From Phycisphaeraceae bacterium (lineage in GTDB: Bacteria > Planctomycetota > Phycisphaerae > Phycisphaerales > UBA1924), in contig WUAJ01000112.1 in the NCBI GenBank assembly GCA_009827215.1, forward strand, positions 1 through 7,546: a stretch of DNA of 7,546 nucleotides, given 5' to 3'. The notes under the pieces are model-generated. The model saw only the letters and a list, made by a program, of their open reading frames with translations, did no database searches and was not told the DNA's origin. The translations under genes and the position numbers were made by a program. Of this stretch, positions 1 to 5,248 are shown piece after piece. The stretch's first letter is position 1. Every line of letters begins with the position of its first letter.

Positions 1-22
1 CCCCAGCGCCGCGACGATCGAG
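1..22 (-). pseudogene. In-frame remainder of the S1-domain gene after the TAG, running off the window
   Basis: The 22 bases between the TAG and the window edge translate in the same frame as LDRRGAG. This fits the turn that precedes the last strand of an S1 domain. Only seven codons are visible, so the support is modest, but the fit is better than expected of random 3' untranslated sequence. One base change in the TAG (for example from GAG, Glu, the residue often found here) would restore the frame. Confidence 0.5.
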
Positions 23-649
23 CTACTGGATCGTGCAGGTCATCTTCTCACCAACGACCACACCCAGATCAGGTATGGGCTGCAGATCGACCTGCGATGC
101 AGGCATGAACGCACGATGGTTCGCGACCTCGAGTTCGAGGCCGCCTTTATTGGTTCCTGTCACGCGTGCCTCGACGACCTGACCAACCTGGAGCATCTCC
201 CAGTCCGCTTTCTGGACAGCGCCGGGGAGCACGCAGATGTAGAGCGACTCACCAGCGTCGTAGCGCTGGACGACGACTTCGAGCTGATCACCTGGATTGG
301 GTTTATTGTCCTTGAACTGCTGGATATCGACGACACCAAGTTCCTTAGGACCAAACTCAACAAAGACATCTGTTGCGCCGACAGACACCACACTCCCAGT
401 GCGATGCTCGCGTCCTCCGCGCACTTCGCGTGGACCACGGATCGATCCTGGAGCTTTCGGTGCATCCGCAGCTCCGGCAGCATCGAGATCCGCCATCGCG
501 GCTTCGATCTCCGCTTCGGTCTGCGCATCGAGCTTGGTTTCGGTCTTCGTAGGAGCGGGAACAGTCACGGCTTCGGTCGCCGATGAGATTTGCTCTTGCT
601 CATTCGAAGGGGTTGAGTTCTCTGGAGCCTGGTTGGGCGTGTCGGTCAT
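23..649 (-). CDS. S1-domain RNA-binding protein, ended by an in-frame TAG inside the second S1 domain
   Basis: This protein probably binds RNA on or near the ribosome through OB-fold S1 domains. Residues 1-80 are a low-complexity Ala/Pro/Glu/Thr leader with a basic patch (IRGPREVRGGREHR, 70-83). A first S1 domain is at about 81-143 (TGSVVSVGATDVFVEFG, ELGVV, GDQLEVVV). A second starts at 154 (VGQVVEARVTGTNKGGLELEV, then HRAFMPASQVD) but is cut after EKMTCTIQ at 208 by TAG. An S1 domain needs one more strand here. The seven codons after the TAG read LDRRGAG in the same frame, which is the continuation expected of this family (…[E]LDRRGxG…). The full gene therefore probably ran past the left edge with several S1 domains. 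TAG also ends folP at its proper length, so general recoding of TAG is unlikely. Possible causes are a nonsense mutation, a sequence error or, less likely, read-through. Start ATG at 649; only a weak AGGA lies upstream. Confidence 0.8.
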   Translation of the reverse strand: MTDTPNQAPENSTPSNEQEQISSATEAVTVPAPTKTETKLDAQTEAEIEAAMADLDAAGAADAPKAPGSIRGPREVRGGREHRTGSVVSVGATDVFVEFGPKELGVVDIQQFKDNKPNPGDQLEVVVQRYDAGESLYICVLPGAVQKADWEMLQVGQVVEARVTGTNKGGLELEVANHRAFMPASQVDLQPIPDLGVVVGEKMTCTIQ

Positions 650-718
650 TGGTTGGGAATCCTGGGTGGTCTTGGAAAGATGTTCAACTTTGTTAAGAAG
701 AACCTGAGCGGAAGCGTG

Positions 719-1807
719 TTAGGACAACGCGGCTTGAGCTCTGGTTCCGAGGGACAGGTTAATTGCTTTGACGATCCGCTCCGCGGTACGGACATTCGCG
801 AATCCCGCTTCCGCATCGATCGCCGGACGCTCTCCGGTTTTCACAGCTTCGAGGAACGCTTCGATCTCTTTGACAATCGGCTCGCCGTCATCAATCGTCA
901 GCGGCTCGATGTTGATGAGCTCGGTCCAATCCACATCCGTCAGGTCCTTCCCTGAGCGGATCTGATCTCGGACTTCACGCATCTGGATCTCGTTCGCGGT
1001 CTTGCGGATCATCATGCCGGACTTCGCGGCGTAATCGATCTTGATGTATCCGCCCTCACCAGTTATACGAGTCAGACGCTCGGTCTTCATCGCAAGACGC
1101 GAAGCGGTGATGTTCGCGACGCACTGTCCGCCGCCATCGTCTTCCGGGATGTTCCAGACCAAGCGTGCGTTGCACAGGTCCTCGTATTCTCCCACAACAG
1201 CGACGCCTGAAGCTTGGATCTCGTCAGGCTCGCGCCCATCCATCAGCATCAGCACCACATCGAGGTCATGGATCATCATGTCCATCACCACACCGATGTC
1301 GAGTGAGCGGAAGGTCATCGGAGACACACGATGCACTTCCATGAAGCGCGGAGTGATCGGTTCGCTGTTGGTCGCCGCGGCGCTCTGCATCGCGCGCATG
1401 ATCGGATTGAATCGCTCAATGTGTCCGACCATCAAGCAGGTGCCGTTCTCTTCCGCGATTCGTTTGATCTGCTCCGCTTCCGCGGCGTCTCCCGCGAGGG
1501 GCTTCTCGATCAGACACGCGACACCCGCTTTGAGAAACGGCTCGGCGCTTTTGAGGTGGTACGTGGTCGGGACCGCGATCGACACCGCTTCGACTCCCGC
1601 GTCGAGCAGTTCCTGCTCAGTCGCGAATGCCTGACAGCCGTGCTGCGCCGCGATTTCCTTGGCGCGATCGAGATTCGCATCGACAACACCCACCAACTCG
1701 ACGCCTTCCATCTCCGCGTAAACACGCGCGTGGTGACGCCCCATACGACCGACGCCCACGGCGCCACATCTCAGTGGGTTCTGTGGGGTGCTTGGTGTAC
1801 TGGTCAT
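719..1807 (-). CDS. Gfo/Idh/MocA-family NAD(P)-dependent oxidoreductase
   Basis: This 362-residue cytosolic dehydrogenase has the two-domain Gfo/Idh/MocA plan and typically oxidises or reduces a hydroxyl on a sugar, sugar nucleotide or cyclitol. The N-terminal Rossmann fold shows GAVGVGRMGRHHARVY at 15-30, with an acidic residue after the second strand (VVDAN, 41-45) suggesting NAD preference. The catalytic Lys is in EKP (101-103), and the second catalytic pair is D176-xxx-H180 (DMMIHDLD). GHIERFNP at 128-135 is a motif I associate with GnnA-like UDP-GlcNAc 3-dehydrogenases of lipid A synthesis, but no aminotransferase (gnnB) or lpx gene is in view, so the substrate stays open. It has an ATG start with AGGAG eight bases upstream and a TAA stop. 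It lies 48 bases after the thioredoxin gene and 69 bases before the S1 gene, in a likely operon. The family call is firm; the substrate is unknown. Confidence 0.92.
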   Translation of the reverse strand: MTSTPSTPQNPLRCGAVGVGRMGRHHARVYAEMEGVELVGVVDANLDRAKEIAAQHGCQAFATEQELLDAGVEAVSIAVPTTYHLKSAEPFLKAGVACLIEKPLAGDAAEAEQIKRIAEENGTCLMVGHIERFNPIMRAMQSAAATNSEPITPRFMEVHRVSPMTFRSLDIGVVMDMMIHDLDVVLMLMDGREPDEIQASGVAVVGEYEDLCNARLVWNIPEDDGGGQCVANITASRLAMKTERLTRITGEGGYIKIDYAAKSGMMIRKTANEIQMREVRDQIRSGKDLTDVDWTELINIEPLTIDDGEPIVKEIEAFLEAVKTGERPAIDAEAGFANVRTAERIVKAINLSLGTRAQAALS

Positions 1808-1855
1808 GAAATCAACTCCTGAAATCTGGTAACCGCCGAATCCGGCGCGGCTTGT

Positions 1856-2185
1856 TTAGACAAGCGCGTCCATTGCTTCGACGATGTCTTCTTTGCGTGT
1901 GAGACCGACGAACTGCTTCGCGACCTCGCCGCCTTTGAAGATCAATACGGTCGGGATCGCGCTGATGTTGAACTTCATCGCGACTTCTTTGTTGTTGTCG
2001 ATATCGAGCTTCCCGATCTTCGCTTTGCCTTCGTAGGTGTCCGCGACCTCATCGATCGTCGGAGCGAGCATCTTGCACGGCTGGCACCACTCGGCCCAGA
2101 AATCCACCAGCACCGGCTGATCGGAGCTCAGCACCGAATCGTCGAAGTTGCCGTCGTTGAACTCAAGTGTGTTTGCACCGGCCAT
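1856..2185 (-). CDS. trxA: Thioredoxin with a WCQPC active site
   Basis: This small cytosolic dithiol-disulfide oxidoreductase has 109 residues, the usual length for bacterial thioredoxin 1. The ATG at 2185 is supported by the strong AGAAGGAAAGGG site just upstream. The fold signature is complete: the DFWAEWCQPCKM block with catalytic Cys34 and Cys37, the buried Asp28 equivalent (VDFW), KLDIDNN at 59-65 and the cis-proline loop AIPT with Pro78. The odd point is Gln between the cysteines, where the canonical motif is WCGPC. Changes in the CxxC dipeptide generally tune redox potential in this family, but the rest of the protein is a standard thioredoxin, so I expect normal reductase-dependent activity. 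It lacks a signal peptide. It follows folP by 150 bases and precedes the oxidoreductase gene by 48 bases. That 48-base gap holds a 5-bp hairpin (1834-1847) without a T run, so the next gene is probably co-transcribed. Confidence 0.95.
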   Translation of the reverse strand: MAGANTLEFNDGNFDDSVLSSDQPVLVDFWAEWCQPCKMLAPTIDEVADTYEGKAKIGKLDIDNNKEVAMKFNISAIPTVLIFKGGEVAKQFVGLTRKEDIVEAMDALV

Positions 2186-2193
2186 GGATTTTG

Positions 2194-2205
2194 CCCTTTC
2201 CTTCT
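2194..2205 (-). promoter_or_regulatory. Ribosome-binding site that decides the thioredoxin start
   Basis: The minus strand reads AGAAGGAAAGGG, a strong purine-rich Shine-Dalgarno region ending 8 bases before the ATG at 2185. An in-frame TTG at 2212 lies upstream of this site, so the site argues for the ATG and a 109-residue protein. Confidence 0.75.
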
Positions 2206-2230
2206 CAAGCAATCATTCTGTTCTGCATTC

Positions 2231-2249
2231 CATCGGATCCCTTCCGATG
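2231..2249 (-). other. Hairpin in the thioredoxin gene leader
   Basis: On the minus strand CATCGGA AGGGA TCCGATG forms a perfect 7-bp stem with a 5-base loop, 46 bases before the thioredoxin ATG. No T run follows, so it is not an obvious terminator. It would lie in the 5' leader of the thioredoxin mRNA or in a folP-thioredoxin read-through transcript, where it could affect stability. Function is not shown. Confidence 0.35.
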
Positions 2250-2256
2250 ATCGAGG

Positions 2257-2271
2257 TGACCCCGAGGTCAC
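2257..2271. promoter_or_regulatory. GTGACC-GGTCAC dyad, operator-like or hairpin
   Basis: A perfect 6-bp inverted repeat, GTGACC cga GGTCAC on the plus strand, lies midway in the folP-thioredoxin gap. It falls just after the candidate extended -10 and would overlap the transcription start, which is a typical place for a repressor site. It could equally be a small RNA hairpin. No regulator is encoded in the window that could be tied to it. Confidence 0.3.
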
Positions 2272-2272
2272 A

Positions 2273-2281
2273 ATCCTAGCA
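2273..2281 (-). promoter_or_regulatory. Possible extended -10 promoter element for the thioredoxin gene
   Basis: On the minus strand the sequence reads TGC TAGGAT, a TGn plus 4/6 match to the -10 hexamer. A TTGACG lies upstream at 2295-2290, but the 11-base spacing is too short for a normal -35, so it would have to act as an extended -10 promoter alone. It sits in the folP-thioredoxin gap. A start from here would begin inside the GTGACC/GGTCAC dyad at 2257-2271. The call is weak. Confidence 0.25.
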
Positions 2282-2335
2282 CTTCGATTCGTCAATGACC
2301 GATCCAACATGCAATTGGACGACCCTGAATTGCCC

Positions 2336-3226
2336 CTAAATTCCGCGCATAACAGCCCATGCGGCGTCCAATGCACCCCGATGAATCCCCACATCATGCA
2401 CACGGAAGATCCGCGCTCCATATCGCATGTGCATCACAGACAACCCCACTGTCGCGGCGTCTCTCTCCAGAGGATTCGAATCCCTCCCCAATCCGATGCG
2501 ACCAACAAAGCTCTTTCTACTCAGACCACTCATCAGCGGACTCCCAAGTTCGAGCAAACGATCGGTGCCTTGGATCAACTCAAGATTGTCCTCGACGGAC
2601 TTCCCGAACCCCAATCCAGGATCAATCACGATCCGATCACTTCTGACTCCAGCGCTGATCGCTGATTCACGCTGTGCGCTGAGATGATCTCTGACCGCAG
2701 CAACCACATCTCCGTACTCCGGCTTGCGTTCATATTGATCCGAATAGGAATCCTGATCGGAAGTGGTCAGCCTGTGCATCAGCACGATCCCGCAGTTGAG
2801 TTCCGACGCGAGCGAAAGCATCTCCGGATCTTCGGTCATCGCGGACACATCGTTGATCACATCCGCGCCGGCTTCTATCGCTCGACGCGCGACTGCACTC
2901 AGCGTTGTATCAACAGAGATCGGGATCTCAATCCCGCACTGACGGATTGCTCCGATGATCGGAACCACGCGATTGATCTGTTCGTCGCTGCTCACTCGCT
3001 GGGCGCCTGGACGCGTGGACTCGCCCCCGATATCGAGCATGTCCGCGCCACCGTCGATCGCGCGCTTCACAAACTCAACCGCTCGATCGATCTCATTGTG
3101 CATCCCCCCGTCTGAGAACGAATCTGGGGTCGCGTTGACAATACAAACAACACACGGGCGATCAAGAGTGATCGCCCGTGTGTCTGAGAGTTGCCAAGTT
3201 GGTGCGAGCTCGTTCGCTTGGGTCAT
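2336..3226 (-). CDS. folP: Dihydropteroate synthase
   Basis: This cytosolic TIM-barrel enzyme joins 6-hydroxymethyl-7,8-dihydropterin diphosphate to p-aminobenzoate to make dihydropteroate in folate synthesis, and is the sulfonamide target. All hallmark motifs are present (numbered from the chosen Met): NATPDSFSDGG 31-41, DIGGESTRPGA 65-75, SVDTT 104-108, NDVSAM 125-130, VLMH 148-151, DPGLGFGKS 202-210, GLSRKSF 234-240 and RVHDV 275-279. The 296-residue length is normal. I chose the ATG at 3226 because it leaves about 30 residues before the first motif, as in relatives. A TTG at 3265 would add 13 residues and start 8 bases after the preceding stop; neither start has a strong ribosome-binding site. 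No in-frame start exists between the nested hairpin (codons 15-26) and the first motif, so the hairpin must be translated. The gene ends in TAG at the expected place. The pterin-binding call is secure. Confidence 0.95.
   Translation of the reverse strand: MTQANELAPTWQLSDTRAITLDRPCVVCIVNATPDSFSDGGMHNEIDRAVEFVKRAIDGGADMLDIGGESTRPGAQRVSSDEQINRVVPIIGAIRQCGIEIPISVDTTLSAVARRAIEAGADVINDVSAMTEDPEMLSLASELNCGIVLMHRLTTSDQDSYSDQYERKPEYGDVVAAVRDHLSAQRESAISAGVRSDRIVIDPGLGFGKSVEDNLELIQGTDRLLELGSPLMSGLSRKSFVGRIGLGRDSNPLERDAATVGLSVMHMRYGARIFRVHDVGIHRGALDAAWAVMRGI
3140..3183 (-). terminator. Terminator-like 15-bp hairpin inside the 5' end of folP
   Basis: On the minus strand ACACACGGGCGATCA (3183-3169), loop CTCT (3168-3165) and TGATCGCCCGTGTGT (3164-3150) form a perfect 15-bp stem with a 4-base loop. 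It is followed at once by TGTTTGTATT (3149-3140; 7 T in 10). The T-rich side lies only in the direction of transcription; the plus-strand exit has none. This matches an intrinsic terminator and lies about 91 bases past the stop of the exported-protein gene, but it is made of folP codons 15-26. It could end the upstream transcript, attenuate folP, or be held open by ribosomes translating folP. The structure is certain; its function is inferred. Confidence 0.7.
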
Positions 3227-3273
3227 GCCCAATTGTCCCGAGCACGCATCGTCATTTCTACTCAATCTGGGTA

Positions 3274-5025
3274 TCAGAACGACATATCGTCGTCATCGTC
3301 CCAGTCATCACCGCCGCCCATCGCGTCCTCAGGGATCATTTCCATGATCGCTTTGACCGTGTTCAGTGGGAGCACCGAGCGGACCATCATCCCGCCACCA
3401 TCTGCAGTCGCTCCGAACGCGACTGGTGTGAGCGAATCGATCGGCTCAAACTCCGGGACGATCCCGAACATCATCAGCATCGGACCAACAGTGTTGAGGA
3501 TGTGATCAACCCCGACATACGCCTCCATGACGCGATTATCTGGGAGCAGGGCAGCCGCAGCCGCGATGCCCTGATTGCTCATCATCGTGTTCTGTCCACT
3601 CGCGGCTTTGTATGCCTTGGTGAGCAGTTCCTCATTCTGTGAGAATGTGAAGACCATACCCTCGCCCGCTTTCGCGGCGTACCCGCTCGGACCACGGCTC
3701 GGACCGTACATCATCTGCATCATCATCGATGGATCCGGCGCTCCAAACCCGCCACCACCACCCATCATCGCGGGATCGATGTCGATTGACATGGAGTGTG
3801 TGTACGCATCAATGCCATTGACAGACACAGGTTCATCGGAGAACGCGGCTTTGAGTGAAACCCCATCCTGATCGACTTCACCCATCTTGCCGTACATCGC
3901 CTGCATCGCTTCGATGCACGCATCCGCGTCTTTGCCCTCAGAGTACATGACGGTGTTCGAGAGGATGCCGTTCATCATCATCGCATCGGATGCCCCAAGG
4001 ATCTGGGCCCCGCCTTGGAACTGTTGCAGCAAGGCATTAAAGTCAAACCCTGCGGTCATTCCTGAGCTATCCATCTTCTGGACAAGGTCCATGTACTCAG
4101 TGATCATCGCTTGGATGCCTTCGCCGCGTAGGTCAAATGCTTGTGCGAAGAAGAAGTCCATCTGAGGCACGCGATTGAAGTACGCTCCTGCATCACCGTT
4201 GTTGTTGAACATCGCTGCCGAATCACTGCCGTCCTTGAACTGCAGACCGAAGTCAAACGCGAATCCCTGCTGATCATCAAAGCTCATGCCGGTAACAATC
4301 GCGTGTCCATCAGCAACCGCGGTCTTGTAGAGATTCATGAATGTGTCGAATCCCTGCGCTGCCTCAGCACCCATCATCATCTCGATCATGTCACCCTGCT
4401 GCTCCATCTCTTCAAACGAGCCTTCGATCATCGGACGCAGCGCATCGAGACTGACATACACCATCACATCGTTTGCTGATGCGACGCGATTGCCTGCAGT
4501 GCCGAGCATCGCTTGAGCCTGCTCGATCGTGTGCGAAGCCGGAGTGAACGATCCGAGGATGTCCGTATCGTTGCTCATCGCGACGTACCCACCACCGATG
4601 TCACGGAAGTAGATGTTCTGACCACCCATCGGGAACTCGACGAGCCCGTTGACCGCCTCGCGCCCTTGAGTCAGATCATTGAAGTTACTCACTGGGAGCA
4701 GCACGACCGCGTCGGGCTCGTGCTCCCAGTCGTCTTGCATGTCGAGCACGACCGCCGCAGATCCTTCAAGATTCATGCCCGGCATGCCGCGCACCATCGA
4801 GGTCATCATCATGACCTCAGGCTTCCCCATGTCCCCCATCATCGCGTTGACCTTGTCCATATCGGAGAGCAGTTCACCCACATTGGGCATCACCACCACA
4901 ATCTCCGAATCTCCAGGAACCATCGTCAGCGCCTTTGGAGTCCCCGCCATAACTGGGAGCGAGATCGCGAGAGCCGCGAGCGCAGCACCTGAGCGGATTG
5001 TGTTGGTCTTGAATGTCGTCAGCAT
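3274..5025 (-). CDS. Exported methionine-rich protein of unknown function (DUF3352-like)
   Basis: This 583-residue protein has no recognisable catalytic motif. It begins with a good Sec signal peptide: basic start (K6, R11), hydrophobic core around 12-25 and a likely cut after VMA at 25-27. I therefore expect it in the periplasm or outside the cell. The mature start (VPGDSEIVVVMPNVGELL) and the alternating strand/helix segments resemble DUF3352-type proteins of planctomycetes; I judged this by eye. Met is very abundant, about 62 of 583 residues, in clusters such as VMMMTSM (71-77), EMMMG (215-219) and PSMMMQMM (432-439). There is a single Cys (370), a GGGGGFGAP linker (422-430) and an acidic end, DDWDDDDDMSF. 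The start is ATG with AAAGGA nine bases upstream. The TGA stop lies 48 bases before the preferred folP start. The coding call is firm; the family is tentative and the function unknown. Confidence 0.85.
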   Translation of the reverse strand: MLTTFKTNTIRSGAALAALAISLPVMAGTPKALTMVPGDSEIVVVMPNVGELLSDMDKVNAMMGDMGKPEVMMMTSMVRGMPGMNLEGSAAVVLDMQDDWEHEPDAVVLLPVSNFNDLTQGREAVNGLVEFPMGGQNIYFRDIGGGYVAMSNDTDILGSFTPASHTIEQAQAMLGTAGNRVASANDVMVYVSLDALRPMIEGSFEEMEQQGDMIEMMMGAEAAQGFDTFMNLYKTAVADGHAIVTGMSFDDQQGFAFDFGLQFKDGSDSAAMFNNNGDAGAYFNRVPQMDFFFAQAFDLRGEGIQAMITEYMDLVQKMDSSGMTAGFDFNALLQQFQGGAQILGASDAMMMNGILSNTVMYSEGKDADACIEAMQAMYGKMGEVDQDGVSLKAAFSDEPVSVNGIDAYTHSMSIDIDPAMMGGGGGFGAPDPSMMMQMMYGPSRGPSGYAAKAGEGMVFTFSQNEELLTKAYKAASGQNTMMSNQGIAAAAALLPDNRVMEAYVGVDHILNTVGPMLMMFGIVPEFEPIDSLTPVAFGATADGGGMMVRSVLPLNTVKAIMEMIPEDAMGGGDDWDDDDDMSF

Positions 5026-5066
5026 CGGGAACGGTCCTTTCGTATGGAACGATCGTGGTTAAATTT

Positions 5067-5075
5067 AGTATCACA
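5067..5075 (-). promoter_or_regulatory. Possible extended -10 promoter element for the exported-protein gene
   Basis: On the minus strand the sequence reads TGT GATACT, a TGn plus 4/6 match to the sigma-70 -10 hexamer, followed by an AT-rich stretch (AAATTTAA). Transcription from here would give a leader of about 35 bases carrying the AAAGGA ribosome-binding site at 5040-5035. I see no convincing -35 hexamer; the upstream DNA is G-rich. The position between the post-ftsK hairpin and the next gene fits a promoter, but the match is weak and promoter consensus in this lineage is uncertain. Confidence 0.3.
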
Positions 5076-5196
5076 GCCCGCCCGGTACCCCCTATGGATC
5101 GCCGAATCAGTCCTGTAACGGTCTCTATCGTATTTCTATAGGAAGCAGCCGTCTCTGGTTTCAGTTCGTCAGAGAGATTTCTCACTCGCAATCACA

Positions 5197-5244
5197 CCGA
5201 AACCCGCACAATCCGTGCGGATTGACGAGAAACCCGGCTTTCGG
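5197..5244 (-). terminator. Hairpin just downstream of ftsK, possible weak terminator
   Basis: Read on the minus strand, CCGCAC and GTGCGG (5220-5215 and 5209-5204) form a perfect 6-bp stem around GGATT, followed by GTTTCGG. An outer pair, CCGAAA (5244-5239) and TTTCGG (5202-5197), can close a larger structure around it. It starts within 5 bases of the ftsK stop, where a terminator would be expected. The downstream T run is only three bases long, so it is a poor match to a classic intrinsic terminator and may be only a 3' stabilising hairpin. Confidence 0.35.
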
Positions 5245-5248
5245 ACGA

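Noticed and set aside
23..25. Reassignment of TAG to an amino acid across the genome as the explanation for the stop in the S1 gene.
   Set aside because: folP ends in TAG exactly where a dihydropteroate synthase should end, and the in-frame sequence after it does not resemble the family.
653..955. A plus-strand frame starting with GILGGLGKMFNFVKKNLSG, which looks like an amphipathic, antimicrobial-type peptide.
   Set aside because: The start is TTG with no ribosome-binding site, and most of the frame lies antisense to the conserved C-terminus of the oxidoreductase. The peptide look is limited to about 24 codons in an intergenic gap and is probably chance.
2185..2212. An upstream TTG start giving a thioredoxin with nine extra residues (MLEKERAKS).
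   Set aside because: The strong Shine-Dalgarno sequence lies inside that extension, 8 bases before the ATG at 2185, and the shorter protein has the normal length.
3226..3265. An upstream TTG start for folP, 8 bases after the preceding stop.
   Set aside because: TTG without a ribosome-binding site is less likely than the ATG at 3226, and the extension has no counterpart in usual dihydropteroate synthases. It cannot be excluded.
3720..3780. Runs of atcatcatc and caccaccaccacc on the plus strand as a possible microsatellite.
   Set aside because: They are the antisense of Met- and Gly-rich codons in the exported protein and are short and interrupted.
4874..5191. A 105-codon minus-strand frame covering the gap before the exported-protein gene and its first 150 bases in another frame.
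   Set aside because: It overlaps the well-supported signal-peptide gene out of frame, shows no recognisable domain and would contain the gap's candidate promoter.
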